64,000 bases of DNA, from the NCBI GenBank assembly GCA_963921795.1, contig OY997643.1:13031043-13095042 (forward strand), written 5' to 3'. The stretch comes from Nannobrachium achirus (lineage: Eukaryota; Chordata; Actinopteri; Myctophiformes; Myctophidae). Every line of letters begins with the position of its first letter. Within the stretch, counting starts at the first letter, position 1. Below, one piece after another: positions 33,582 through 44,902 of this stretch. The position numbers and the translations under genes were made by a program. Under the pieces are notes generated by a model that was not told the origin of the DNA, made no database searches, and saw nothing but the letters and a program-made list of their open reading frames with translations.

Positions 33582-33986
33582 CAGGGGGTCCTTCAAATCA
33601 TAGTTTGATTGCATTTTTCTTTTCTTGTTTTTTATGTTAACCACTTGAACACTAACGTCCATATTCTGAGAACTTTAGCCAAATATAGCAGATCTACAAG
33701 CTCACGTTGTGAGCTTGTAGATCGGCTATTTTCGGCAAAGAGGTTTGGTGTAGAGGGGAAAAAAGAGCAGACTAAGTACAGAGTGAAAGGTCAAGTTTAT
33801 TAAGTATTGACGGTTCAAGTGGTTAAATATCTGAAAACACAAATAGACATGAATCCAAAATACACTGATGATTGTGCTGTCAAACAATGAAACTATATGG
33901 AATATATGAACAGGTTGTGGGTGTCCCTGCTTCATCTCTCTCTCTCAACTAAGGGGTCCTTGGCCTGAAAACGTTGAAGACCCCTG
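33582..33986 (+). mobile_element. hAT-4 copy carrying PBB
   Basis: Left CAGGGGGTCCTTCAAA and right ACGTTGAAGACCCCTG. PBB is intact inside (33641-33822). Confidence 0.75.
33641..33822 (+). mobile_element. PBB element, 182 bp
   Basis: TTAA at 33637-33640 and 33823-33826. Ends CCACTTGAACACT and ACGGTTCAAGTGG. A short hairpin (about 33676-33735) with core GATCTACAAGCTCAC faces GTGAGCTTGTAGATC. Confidence 0.85.
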
Positions 33987-34080
33987 TCATAAAGGATCCA
34001 GAGCCGCCTCTCAACCAGAATCGCTGTTTGTTCAGTTCTTATATTACTTGATTGAAAACAAACGTCTATTGGCCTGGGCC

Positions 34081-34345
34081 GCTGGCACAGCGGTCAGGGC
34101 ACCTACTGTAGGCTCAGTGTAGCCTGATACCGTGTCGCGGGTTCGAGTACCGATCCCAACGGTCTTCATGACCCATAGAGTGAGAGTCTCCAGGCACTCT
34201 ATACAGTGTATCTGTTTAGACTTAGACAGTCAACAAGCTCATTTTTCCACATAAGTCTACCGTAAGTCGTATTCTGTAAAAGTCTCAACATGTGACATTT
34301 TCTATTTTCTTGCTGTTAAATAAATAAATAAATGATAATGAAATA
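34081..34345 (+). mobile_element. tRNA-derived SINE
   Basis: Head GGCACAGCGGTCAGGGCACC with B-box GGGTTCGAGTACC and an AAAT tetranucleotide tail (34318-34335). Different body from the other SINEs. Confidence 0.7.
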
Positions 34346-34589
34346 CACTACCCATCACAGTGTCTGTTGTTTATGCACTAGACAAATCGACGATTGAAGC
34401 CTAGCGAGGTAAAGTATTTTTGAGCGGTGGTCACACCGTCTCCATAGCGTGGCCGTGTGTGTGTGTATGTGTGTCTGTCTGTATGTAGCCTCTGTGTGTC
34501 TGTCTGTATGTAGCCTCTGGTGTAGCCTGAGTACCCTGGGTGACCAGAGAGGTGCTGTTGAGTCTAGCCTGCCCTGAGCATCAACTGCA

Positions 34590-34592
<3 letters not shown>

Positions 34593-34674
<82 letters not shown>

Positions 34675-34708
34675 CACCCCCCCCCACACACACACACACA
34701 CACACACA
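34593..34708. repeat. CA microsatellite
   Basis: CA run interrupted by a short C-run (34676-34685). Confidence 0.95.
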
Positions 34709-34751
34709 ATTCAGAACACATAGAATTCATAGATATAGAACACAGAATATG

Positions 34752-34833
34752 TACAGTACAGTACAGTTAGGTACAGTAGAGTACAGTATACAGTACAGTT
34801 AGGTACAGTATACAGTACAGTAAAGTACAGTAA
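34752..34833. repeat. GTACA tandem repeat
   Basis: Irregular tandem of GTACAGTA and GTTAGGTACAGTA units. Confidence 0.85.
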
Positions 34834-34873
34834 GCTAATACGCAGTTATTACTGTTGTTTGAGCACGCCCGAG

Positions 34874-35145
34874 TTTTTTCTAAACTTTTTTTTTCCAAAT
34901 CTTTTTTTTTTCAAAACCTTTTTTTTTTCAAAAACTTTTTTTTCCAAAACTTTTTTTTTTCAAAAAACCTTTTTTTTCAAAAAACTTTTTTTTTCAAAAA
35001 ACCTTTTTTTTCAAAAAACCTTTTTTTTTTCAAAAAAAACTTTTTTTTTTTCAAAAAAAACTTTTTTTTTCAAAAAACTTTTTTTTCCCAAAACTTTTTT
35101 TTTTTTTTTTTTTCAAAAAACTTTTTTTTTTTTCAAAAAACTTTG
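34874..35145. repeat. Poly-T / CAAAAAAC tandem repeat
   Basis: About 16 imperfect units of the form CAAAAAACTTTTTTTT, 15-20 bp each. Each unit is self-complementary, so the tract can fold or cruciform throughout. The Phe/Lys-rich open frames are artefacts. Confidence 0.95.
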
Positions 35146-35569
35146 GTTGGGTAAACCACCGCTCAGTTCACACGGGTGTGATTTTATTTTTCTTTCTTTT
35201 ACAATCGTGTGCTGTAAATAGCAAGGCAATCAGACTGCTGATTCTTTTGACCGATCGTTTCACCACAGGAGACAAGTTGCAGAACAAAAACAAACCCACC
35301 GCCCCAAACACATTAAATATCAACTACTGATGCCAGCCAATCTATGAGCTCGAATGGCTATAGATATAAAGAGCTTCATTTCCCCCATTAGTTGAAGTTG
35401 TAATCAGCTGTAGTCCTTATCAGTCAACAGGCAGGCCGGCAAGGCCGGGCCAACGGGAAATGTCACCAAACTCCCCCATGGCCAATCTGGGCCTGAGACC
35501 AGGCCACTCCACTGCTATTAACACTGAGGCCAATCACAGCACTTCATAGCTGCCAAAACACTGTAGTAA
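35146..35569. other. Unassigned intronic sequence
   Basis: Nothing recognised. Confidence 0.3.
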
Positions 35570-36712
35570 AAGTGGTTCTCAACCTTTTCAGGCAGCGACC
35601 CCCCAAAAATCATATTTTAACTGGGGACCCCCCCCCCCCCCCCACCCCCCCACCCACCCACCACCCTGACAAGCACTAAGAGTGGAGGCATTACATTTTG
35701 TATAACACGGTTCTATTGTGAAAATAGCAGATCTACATGCTCACAACGCCTTGCAAGCAAGGCGTTATCTGCTATTTTCGCAATGTCTGTCGCTAATATT
35801 TGACAATATTGGACAACGTTTAATTTATTTTAGAGGTATTATCATGCAGCTCTGAGATTCATAACAAATTCGCCTTTCAGGACTCATCACTGCATGTTGT
35901 ATGCTGCAGTTGATTGGTCTTCATTGACATCTCGCAGGTTACAACATTGGTTGAATTTTGTATACAAAGCCTTACTTGGTGAGCTTCCTTTTTACATTTC
36001 CTCCAAATTTGTACCAGTCAAGAATGGGCTAAATCGCAGATCAAATGCCTGGTTACGCTGTGTAGTACCTGCATTTTCATCTAAGGGAGGCAACAAAAGC
36101 CTCTCCTTTTTTGGCCCCTGGTCATGGAATGACCTTCAGTCCAGACTCAAATTGGCTGTGTTTATTCCTTTGAGAAGTTTTAAGAGAATCATTCTAGACA
36201 GATCTACAAACGCTTGCACTTGTTCAGACCTGTAATTAATTTGCTCTGTGATCTCTTCCTTTGGGTACATTCATTGGGCATACTGTGCGTGTACTGTTAC
36301 CTGTGAATTGTAAACTAGTTTAGTATTTAGTGTACATTTTGTATTTTTGGAGTTCTTAGGTATCTGTTTGTGTATCATGGATGTTCTATGTTTTGTTGTG
36401 ATGTCTTGTATGTAAGCAAGGATTGTGTAATTTTTTATTTCTGCCTCTTGGCCAGGTCACACTCGAAAAAGAGATCATGTCTCAATGTGTTTTTATCTGG
36501 TTAAATAAAGGTTAAATAAAAATAAAATAAAAATTAAAAGGGACTTAAAATGTAGAAATGTACATATACCCTCTGTACACTTTATGCTTGTTTGTTTACT
36601 GTTGAGTGAGAAAACAATGTTTCACATGAATTAAGCTAATCACCTGCGGACCCGCCAAAATAATTTTGCAGACCCCCCATGGGGGTCCCGACCCACAGGT
36701 TGAGAACAACTG
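35570..36712 (+). mobile_element. hAT-5 copy with LINE fragment inserted
   Basis: Left AGTGGTTCTCAACCTTTT, right AGGTTGAGAACAACTG. The hairpin at 35715-35784 has core GATCTACATGCTCACAACGCC, but the returning arm is truncated to GGCGTTATCTGCTATTTTCG. A C-run lies at 35627-35644. The LINE insert (35878-36540) splits the body. Confidence 0.75.
35878..36540 (+). mobile_element. LINE 3' end (reverse transcriptase C-terminus)
   Basis: Open frame 35894-36235 reads like the C-terminal tail of a non-LTR ORF2 (HWLNFVYKALLGELPFYIS, then FFGPWSWNDLQSRLKL). It is followed by a 3' UTR ending ATCTGGTTAAATAAAGG and an A-rich tail. 5'-truncated, as usual. Confidence 0.8.
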
Positions 36713-36797
36713 ATGTAGAGCTCTAGAACCTGATGTTAGATAGGAGAGTGTTGAGGGCAGCAAGTCCTCAGGAGTCCTGAGTTGGTGTTGTCTAGAC

Positions 36798-37320
36798 CAG
36801 GGGTTTTCAAAGTGGGTGACGGGGCACCCTGGGGTGCCGTGACGGCAGTCCAGGGGTGCCACCAGATAATTTGATAATATTTGGAATTTATTTGGACACA
36901 ATATTTAGTATCATTCTAAACTTGAAATGTATTTTCAGTCAGTTCTAACCAAAATGGCTGTTATCTCAACGTTTTCCAACATAATCACTAAAATATCGTC
37001 ACTGTCGGGCAGAAACCTTGTATCTCAGTTTTAAATGTGTACGTCTTTTGGTAAAGCAAAGCCCTGCTTCATCATATAAGACTGTCGCACAAAACTAGTG
37101 AAAACAGCCGATGTGCTTGATAGATCCGCTGTTTTCACTAGTTTAGTACATATAGATGATAAATACAAACAAACGGTTTTGGACATACAAGGTTTCCACC
37201 CGACAACGACGATGCTATAAATATAAGGTGCTGGGAGTGAAAATTATAATGTAGGGGTGCCTTGGATTAAAAAAAAATAGTTATCGGGTGCCCTGAGACA
37301 AAAAAGTTTGGGAACCCCTG
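36798..37320 (-). mobile_element. hAT-1 copy carrying M4, 523 bp
   Basis: Perfect 8-bp duplication GTCTAGAC (36790-36797, 37321-37328). Ends CAGGGGTTTTCAAAGTGG and AAGTTTGGGAACCCCTG. M4 at 36993-37214, whose hairpin is collapsed to GAAAACAGCCGATGTGCTTG plus ATCCGCTGTTTTC. Confidence 0.95.
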
Positions 37321-37328
37321 GTCTAGAC

Positions 37329-37808
37329 CGCACTCTCGCATCGCATACAACAATATTCTTGGGGATTATCACAATATATAGTTTTTGGTCAATATCGTGC
37401 AGTCGGTTTGAGTCAATATGCCAGCTAGACAGTCAAACAAGCTTGTGCAAACGAGGGTTGGAATGAAGAGAAAACAGTGAAAAGGGGGGAGAGGGCATTG
37501 GCAGACAGGCTGCCAGAGACTGATCCCTCAACACGGGAGAGACAGCAGAGAAGACATTAATGGTGAGACCGACTGTCAACACACAATCAACCCCGAGGCC
37601 CAGTCGCCAGGATCCCATTGTTTACCGAGCACTTAATAGTTTTCAGGGCCGTACAGTCACATGACACTGTAATAACACCACAAAACATGATGGTGTGTGT
37701 GGCCCCCGGTCAGACGCAATGGTGCTGGCTCCACCGGTGTTTCGTAGCTTGTACCTGTAGGCCTATGAGTGACTGACATAAAAAATAATTCTGTAGATTT
37801 CACTATTC
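37329..37808. other. Unassigned intronic sequence
   Basis: Nothing recognised. Confidence 0.3.
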
Positions 37809-38040
37809 CCCCTAATAGATAGATACCTTTATTATCCCAAGGGGGGAAATCAGTTGCCCGGAGGCAGCACAGCAGTATAAGGTTATTTACAAAGTTACAG
37901 AGAAGTAAGAAAAAATACAAATGAAAGAAAGAAACAAGAACAGAGTACAGTAAAGAGCAAGGTACATCAAGAGAGTGAACGAATAATATATAAATATATA
38001 TACCTAAAGTGTCCTTAAGCACAACTATCAACATAGTACA
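37809..38040 (-). mobile_element. LINE 3' tail, minus strand
   Basis: On the minus strand the segment ends CCTTGGGATAATAAAGGTAT followed by CTATCTATTA, a 3' tail typical of a fish non-LTR family. The upstream part passes into the tandem repeat at 38041. Confidence 0.6.
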
Positions 38041-38432
38041 GTGTCCAAATCAAAGTGACCATAGCAGTCAATGCTAGTTAGTGCAACTAGCATTGAATAG
38101 TCTATTGCATCAAAAAAAAGTATAGTGTCCAAAACAAAGTGACCATAGCAGTCAATGTTAGTTAGTGCAACTAGCAATGAATAGTCTATTGCATAAAAAA
38201 ATTATAGTGTCCAAAACAAAGTGACCATAGCAGTCAATGCTAGTTAGTGCAACTAGCAATGAATAGTCTATTGCATCAAAAAAAAAGTATAGTGTCCAAA
38301 ACAAAGTGACCATAGCAGTCAATGCTAGTTAGTGCAACTAGCAATGAATAGTCTATTGCATCAAAAAAAGTATAGTGTCCAAAACAAAGTGACCATAGCA
38401 GTCAATGTTAGTTAGTGCAACTGTATACTGTG
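38041..38432. repeat. Minisatellite, 82-85-bp unit, about 4.6 copies
   Basis: Units begin GTGTCCAAAACAAAGTGACC at 38041, 38125, 38207, 38292 and 38375. They differ mainly in the length of an A-run and a few substitutions. It adjoins the LINE tail, so it may be an expanded LINE 3' UTR repeat. Confidence 0.95.
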
Positions 38433-38589
38433 TAGGGCTTTACTGTAAGTGGTCAACGTAATCCACAGAGCGGATTGTAATGAGCAGGATTTGAAACATG
38501 TGCCTGCATTCATCTACTGGTAATGGTGTCTCACTGTCTTCACAGATCTCCCTAATTAAAATCGATGTGGTGATTGCAGTTGATTCAGA

Positions 38590-38965
38590 ACACTGCTATG
38601 GCTATTAAACTCATTTACTGCCATTTTGAACCCCCTTTCTAAAGTTCCAAACTGCCGGCATTTTGATTACCTTTAATACTAAGAATATAAATCATAACGG
38701 TTCTGAGATCTTTACACTGGCTCCCTGTTAGTAAAATACACTATTTCAAAAATACTACTGTTGGTTTATAAAGCCCTGCATGGTTCAGGGCCTAAACAGG
38801 TCGTCTCTGGGAAAGGTTTACATTCTGAACCCTGGGTCAGAATCAAACACGGTTAGTTTCTTATGCACCCTATATGTGAAACAAACTCTCAAGGAAACCG
38901 CAGGTCAGCTACGCCTCTCACTTCTATTAAAACAAAGCTGAAGACCTTTCTGTTTCACTGAGGTT
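38590..38965 (+). mobile_element. Degenerate LINE fragment (L2/Rex1-like)
   Basis: Broken frames read LHWLPVSK, LLLVYKALHGSGP and IKTKLKTFLFH, typical of the ORF2 C-terminus in this group. Many stops. Confidence 0.7.
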
Positions 38966-39026
38966 AATTTCATATAATAATAATTACTTTCTTTTTTGGG
39001 GTGTTAGATCCAAATGTCCTTACCAT

Positions 39027-39333
39027 AATTGCTGGACTATAAGCCGCACCTGAATATAAGCCGCACCAGCTAAATTTAGAACAAAAAACTAATGTTTACA
39101 TATATAAGCCGCACCTGACTATAAGCCGCAGGTGTCCTTCATGCTTCCCGCTAGAGCACCCCTGGTGGCTGTTAGCTGTACAAATCTATATATAAATCCT
39201 TGTTAAAGACCATTGTAAAACTAACTAACTGACCGTTTGCTGGAAAAATCTTTATATAAGCCACACTGTTGTATAAGCCGCAGGGTTCAAAACATGGGAA
39301 AAAAGCAGCGGCTTATAGTCCGGCAATTACGGG
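39027..39333 (-). mobile_element. MITE with TATAAGCCGC repeats
   Basis: Left ATAATTGCTGGACTATAAGC faces right GCTTATAGTCCGGCAATTAC. The interior repeats ATAAGCCGCACC several times. I recognise this as a common fish interspersed repeat but do not assign a superfamily. Confidence 0.75.
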
Positions 39334-40247
39334 TATATATTTTTTCCCCCACTGTTTTAATGCTGCGTCTCTCACAATGTCTCTTAATGTTGTGTGCAAA
39401 GCACTTTGAATTGCCTTGTTTTTGAAATGTGCTACAGTATACAAAAAAACAACTTGACAAACTCCTAATTAGACAGACATGGAGGCCAGACCTGCTATGA
39501 CACGGCACCTGGGTGGCACAGGAGAGTACATTTGATTGCTTTATTGGTGTTGTAGTATTTTAAGCAGTTTGGTTGTCCAGCCTAAAGTGCACAGCATTTT
39601 CTAACGTGCGCAGCCTTTTCACTCAAAGGCCTCTAGTCAGGGGATGGTAAACCTTTATCGGCCATAAACTTTGCCATGCAGCAGCGGAATCTGTTGTCAA
39701 GCTGGAAATAAAAATGCGGCTAGAAAATGCAAGTCTAAATGAAGGAGAATTCTGCCCTAAATGTATTGTTACAGTATGTTAGAATTCTAATGCAACGCTA
39801 TGACTTCGGATGAAAATGCTTGAGCCTGGAGGAAAGATTTACGAACATACTGTAGCTTCCAAACAAAGCTGTCGGAAAAAACTAAACAAAGCTATGACAT
39901 TTCCAAAATAGGGACGCCAGGGTGAAAATGTTTAACTACCGCCAGGCTGTACTGATATCGTGGCAGGAAATGTCCTATCATTGCATACACAATGCTAACA
40001 CTAAAACGTCATCCTTTTTAAAATATGCAGTTCAGTCCGTTTTTACTTCGCTACTTTTCCTCCAAGTATATATAAATGTGGTGTATTCTGTGGTTGGTGG
40101 CAGGGACGTGCTGGCCATTGGGAAAAGCGGGAGAACTCCTGAACGGCCGGTTCATTCCCGGCCGGTCCAGGCCGGCCATTAGGAAAAAATAAAAAAATAA
40201 AATGTCGGCCTTCGTTCCATTTTGGGGACTGGGCAGCTAACAAAGTA
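39334..40247. other. Unassigned intronic sequence
   Basis: No gene supported. The GGCCGG-rich block at 40140-40185 contains nested short palindromes. Confidence 0.35.
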
Positions 40248-40468
40248 AATCGTCACTGTCGGGCAGAAACCTTGTATCTCCAAGTTTCAAATTTATATTT
40301 TTTTTTTCGCGAAGCAAAGCCCTGCTTCATCATACAAGGCCGTTGCACAAAAGTAGTGAAAACAGCAAATCTACAAGCACACAACGCCTCGGCTGTTTTC
40401 ACTAGTTTAAATCATTTTTAAAACGGTTTTGGACATAAAAGGTTTCCACCCGACAACGACAAAATATA
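40248..40468 (-). mobile_element. M4 element, hairpin truncated
   Basis: CGTCACTGTCGGGCAGAAAC left, CCACCCGACAACGAC right. The hairpin (40354-40412) keeps one arm and the last bases GGCTGTTTTCACTA of the other. Confidence 0.75.
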
Positions 40469-41721
40469 ACTCATGTACAGTAATTGGCCCACTGGCTTGT
40501 CACTTGTCATGATCTGAAATGGCAAATCTTTGAGTAGCAGCAGCGCTATAGAGAGAGATCTCTCTCTATAGCACGCAATGAGGGCCTCTCCAACTCCTTT
40601 TCCCGGGCTGAATCAGGGGCCCAGCATGTCCTGGTTGGTGGGTTGTTTTATGATTGTTTTATAGCGTACCGCACCGACATAAGTATCGTACTTCCAATGT
40701 TCCTGGCAGATACTGCAGCTCTGCCTGGCAGTAGAGCGGGCGCGCTGCGGAGTGACAAAAAGTCGCTTATCGAGTATGCTGGAAATGGTGTTTTAGACAT
40801 GCTCGCTGGTGGTTCTGAATGGTAAAGCTACTAACGACTTGAGTGAGTAGAAAAGCCCGCTTTAGGCATTGTTTAGGTTCACAATATTCAAAGAACGTCT
40901 CTGCAAGTGTCAACCAAAGTCATTTCTCTACCCTGCAATTCCAATCTGCAGATTCGTCACACACTGGGGTTGCAAGACTGGAGCTGAAACTGCGGCGTAT
41001 TACAATAGAGCGGGCCCAGTCACGTCTCGCGATGACAGCTATGCAGCTAAGGCAGAAATGCACTCTGTGCTCTTTCGATACCTCAATACAATTAAATAGT
41101 TTGCAAGTCGAAAAAACAACCACTTGCTAAACAATTTGTTATATATATTATTTTATATTCCTGCAGCGATTATATAACAAAGGTTGCAATCGTTCAGAGA
41201 TAATGTTTGTTTACAAGCTGTCCAGCCCCGGCACTGGCCGGCAGCCCGGGTTCTCATAGACTACTGTTATTCACGAACTTCCGACACCCAAAGTGTCATG
41301 GCGCATTGCCGTGGTCACTGAACACGCCCATGTGTCCCTTCCAGGGCACACAAGCGGAGTGGAGCAGTGACAAAAGCCGCTCTGCACTCCAGAGGGCTCT
41401 TGTTCCACTCGCTCGTCACTCTGGTCGGCCACCGGGCCGCTCCGCTCCCCGCCGCTCCGTCGCTCAACTTGATTTTCGCATCTCCGCTCAGGGTCATCAA
41501 TCAGTCAAAAAAGTAGTTTGCTACCATGTCCGAAACACTTTCTCCTTTGTTCCCAACACAAAATGCCTGCGGTAACGTGAGCCTCGGCTTTGATGGAGAC
41601 TTGGAGAGCTGTCCACTCGCCACTGTTTTGTTGGACACATACAGCCCCAACAGGATCGGCTCGGAGTGGAGGAGGGTAGGCGCTCAGACCCATTATAAAA
41701 GTCGCTCGCTCACGCTCAACT

Positions 41722-41725
<4 letters not shown>
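40469..41725. other. Unassigned, with a perfect 28-bp palindrome
   Basis: 40545-40572 reads GCTATAGAGAGAGA then its exact complement. 41290-41500 is GC-rich with CCGCTCCGCTCC words. No gene supported. Confidence 0.4.

Positions 41726-41769
<44 letters not shown>
41726..41769. repeat. CA microsatellite beside a SUCLG2 donor
   Basis: CA run ending 13 bp from the donor of the 41783 exon. In the transcript it is a GU-rich tract just inside the intron. Confidence 0.95.
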
Positions 41770-41771
<2 letters not shown>

Positions 41772-41782
41772 TAGATTCTTAC

Positions 41783-41925
41783 CTTGGGGTCGGCGGTGAG
41801 GAGCTTAAAGGCCTCGTACACCTGTCTCTCCTGGACTCCTCCCCCCAGGTCCAGGAAGTTAGCCGGCTTCCCACCGTGGAGGTCGATGATGTCACACGTG
41901 GCCATGGCCAGCCCCGCTCCGTTCA
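41783..41925 (-). CDS. SUCLG2: SUCLG2 internal exon (143 bases, phase 1 to 0)
   Basis: Fourth and last SUCLG2 exon found here. The acceptor is GTTAACAG|TGAACG and the donor CCCAAG|GTAAGA is strong. The 143 bases complete the valine codon and encode [14 protein letters not shown], then [13 protein letters not shown] and [13 protein letters not shown], ending in phase 0. This is the start of the CoA-ligase domain of the beta subunit. The VNGAGLAM loop borders the active site and the GGG turn is conserved. The ATCDII sequence fits SUCLG2 better than the ATP-specific paralogue SUCLA2, as remembered from the families. A hAT-like element begins only 10 bp outside the acceptor (41936), so the upstream splice signals lie in transposon sequence. 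The remaining C-terminal exons are not in the window. Confidence 0.95.
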
Positions 41926-41935
41926 CTGTTAACAG

Positions 41936-42554
41936 CAGTGGTGGAAAAGTAATTGAATGTTGTACTCAAGTAAAAGTATCAATACTGCAATGTAGAAGTA
42001 CTCCGTTACAAGTAAAAGTCGGGAATTCTAAATGTACTTGAGTAAAAGTGCAAAAGTATTAGCATGAAAATGTACTTGAAGTACCAAAAGTAAAAGTACT
42101 CATTACAGAGAACGTCCCATTTCTACGTTTTCAAATGTATACAAATCTTTTGAAAATAGCATGTGAGCTTGTAGATTGGCTATTTTCAAATGGCCGAAAT
42201 GTATCTACAAGTTTCCAACATCCCATAGTGCATTGCGCAGGGGGTGTGCGGCAGTTCCGGCGTCACAGCCGAGTGTGATCTACAAGCTCACAACGGCTGC
42301 ATCTGCGACACGATGTGAGCTTGTATGTCTGCTGTTCTCCAGATGTGTCCCACACATAATTCTACAGTAAATTATCGCGGAAACAGGTGGATATAGTGTT
42401 GAAGTGTTTAATGTATGTTTTGTAATAATAATCAATCTACAAAGTAATTAGTGACTAACGTTTTCAAATAAATGTACTGGAGTAAAAGTACAATATTTGG
42501 ATCAGAGATGTAGTGGAGTAGAAGTAAAAGTATTGGAAATTAGAAATACCAGTG
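41936..42554 (+). mobile_element. hAT-like AAGTAAAAGTAC element abutting a SUCLG2 acceptor
   Basis: Starts CAGTGGTGGAAAAGTAATTG and is full of AAGTAAAAGTACT words, a widespread fish hAT-type repeat. Flanks GTTAACAG (41928-41935) and GTTAAACAG (42555-42563) are a probable target duplication with one indel. It contains a collapsed hairpin (42153-42188) and the H10 insert (42198-42397). It lies 10 bp outside exon 41783-41925. Confidence 0.75.
42198..42397 (+). mobile_element. H10 insert, copy 1
   Basis: About 200 bp shared with 61988-62180: GTGCATTGCGCAG, a hairpin whose arms are GATCTACAAGCTCACA and TGTGAGCTTGTATGTC around GGCTGCATCTGCGAC, and CGCGGAAACAGGTGGA. Confidence 0.75.
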
Positions 42555-42563
42555 GTTAAACAG

Positions 42564-43125
42564 TGGCCAGGGGTCAAAACGTTTTAATACGCAGGTAAGC
42601 AAACGCTAAGAGCCAGACTTTTTCTTTTGACACAGTTAAGCTGTTATTGCTTGATAACTTAAGAGGACTACTAATGATATTGCAGCCTGTTAATGACCTA
42701 CACTACAGTATAATGAAGCTAGAGATGGCTATTAAAGGCCTTGCACGACTCCAGGATTGAAACAAAACCCCTGAGAGTAAAAAGAGTGACGCAGGTAACC
42801 CGCAGTTAATTAAAACGAACATTAGCAGTACTAAGGGAAAGATCAAATATAAATGTAAGAGCGCGAACAATGAAATCAAGCAGTAAATTACCAACTAGAG
42901 AGGAACAAATAAGCTAAATGCATACAGTGTAACACACTCTAAATGCACGTGCACAGAGCGGGTCCTCAGTATCAGCTTGACATCTTGAGGCAGAGAATGT
43001 AATTATAATGACTAGGGGAATGCCGATTAATGGAAGTTCCACTATGATTTCTTTATGTGGCTTTAGCAAATATTTAGCCTAGCGCTAGAAAGGCTAAGTT
43101 AAATGGGAGCCAAAAAACAAAAGTG
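42564..43125. other. Unassigned intronic sequence
   Basis: Nothing recognised. Confidence 0.3.
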
Positions 43126-43623
43126 GGGGCACGGTGGCGCAGTGGCTTCGCCTCACAGCTAGAAGGTCCTGGGTTCGATTCCCGCCGGGGGACACTGTGG
43201 GTGCTGGGGGCGTGTTTCTCCCTCCGCGTCATCAGCGCCCACACCCTTGGTGAGGTCGGCGATAGGGCCTTTCTGTGTGGAGTTTGCATGTTCTCCCTGT
43301 GTCTCCTAGGGTTGATACCCTCACAAAAACATGCAGTAATCCTGGTCTCAATAATGCCTCCCCCTGGCCAGCCGGGGCGCTTGATGGAGGGGAAAGGAAC
43401 TGGTTGGAATAACGTGTTCCTTCCACGTGCTACGTCCATCCCGGGGAAATCCCCCGTCAGGTGAAAAGAAACAACTTGGACTACTCATGCATTGAAGGAA
43501 GCATGAGGTCAGTCCGTTGTCTCCCCAGGCGCGGCAGAGGGAGAGCAGAGCCCAGGGTTACATAGGCAATTGGCACTGGGTGAAAATGGGTTGCAAAATC
43601 GTGGGATAAATTAAAAAAAAAAA
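43126..43623 (+). mobile_element. tRNA-derived SINE, full length (about 490 bp)
   Basis: Head GGGGCACGGTGGCGCAGTGG with B-box GGGTTCGATTCCC, then the well-known fish SINE body TGTGTGGAGTTTGCATGTTC, a long unique 3' part and a poly-A tail at 43609-43622. Related copies: 51946-52378 (5'-truncated) and the R1K palindromes. Confidence 0.9.
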
Positions 43624-43811
43624 GATCTGCCCTTTACAGTTGCAGGTGGGCGATTCGGTCGTACGGCGGCCTGTACAGTAAGTGATCCCATTTAGCGGAG
43701 CTGAGCTGGGTCCTTGTGGAAGCTCTCTTAAAGAGATCTCAATATCAAAGCGGAGAAAACAGCTGCTACGTTGGTAGCTTACCGAGCTTTCAAGGATCTC
43801 CAGGGCCTTAA

Positions 43812-44413
43812 ACCGTTTAGAACGGGTACACATTATTGTGTATCATTATTTTATGCTTTAACTATTGAAAAATAGCAGATATACAAGCTCGCAGCGCGGC
43901 ACCGAGTGCCGCGCTGCGAGCTTGCAGATCTGATATTTTTGAAAAATCGTGAAAATTTGAATTTGACCCGATTCTATAAGTGTCTTTTGAATCCTTCTAA
44001 GATTTTTTGAAAAACCCTATGTTTCTATGTCAGCAATCTGGCTTAGCCATCGTCAAAGAAAAGGTCAATTTCACTTAACTGGAGCTCAGTTAGTCTGTTC
44101 TTGAGAGACTACTGTGTCAGTGGTTCTCAAACATTTTCATGTGAAGGACCCCCAAAATGATATGTATTTGGCCACGGACCCCCATCTCAAAATATTTAGT
44201 TCCAGGGACCACCCAGATGAAGCAAAATTTGATTTACAAACGTTTGCTTTGAAAATACATATATTCAAAGATTTGCACACATTTTCACGACTTTTTTCAA
44301 AAAAGTGCAGATCTACAAGCTCGCAGCGCGGCACTCGGTGCCGCGCTGTGAGCTCGTATATCTGCTATTTTTCACCGGTTAAAGCATTCGATAATCCTAG
44401 GCCCTAAATGGGT
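43812..44413 (+). mobile_element. PBA copy, full length
   Basis: TTAA at both borders, ends ACCGTTTAGAACGGG and CTAAATGGG. Two complete hairpins (43866-43938, 44304-44374). Confidence 0.9.
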
Positions 44414-44816
44414 TTAAAAAGCGATATTATATTTAAGACAGGTGGGGGTGGCAGCAGCGCTAGTGCTAACCCAACACTTCTAATGTGTTTATGGGGCTAC
44501 AGGGGTAGCTAGCTGAAGCACCTGTTAGTGCCTCCGCTAAAGCTTTGATTTATGACAAGAGAGGGAACCTTTAATGAGAATGCTAACAATCCGGCTCGCT
44601 GGAGACTTTCAGGGAGGATTATGGCTAATTATTATGCATTGGTTATGGCAGCGCTCCTTCTGGAGGCCTGAGAGAGCTGCTGGTAACGTGGACTGGATAA
44701 GAGCGCTCGCTTGGACCGCCTTCGCTTTTTGACTGAGTTTCAGCTACTTAGAAAACATTAATGCCCCAGCACTCCAGGAGTAGTAGACAGTGGCTGAATT
44801 AATTGGCGAGCTCGGC

Positions 44817-44818
<2 letters not shown>
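44414..44818. other. Unassigned intronic sequence
   Basis: Nothing recognised. Confidence 0.3.

Positions 44819-44864
<46 letters not shown>
44819..44864. repeat. GT microsatellite
   Basis: GT run ending in GCGCGC. Confidence 0.95.
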
Positions 44865-44902
44865 TTGTGTGCGTGCATGTGTGAGAGAGAGACTGCTTAA
44901 GT

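Noticed and set aside
35894-36235. 113-codon open frame as a host gene
   Set aside because: It reads as a LINE ORF2 C-terminus and is followed by a LINE 3' UTR and A-rich tail.
43150-43195. Possible tRNA genes (also at 31806, 34081, 18830 and 52700)
   Set aside because: Only A/B-box-like heads of SINEs. The cloverleaf is incomplete and each is joined to a SINE body and tail.
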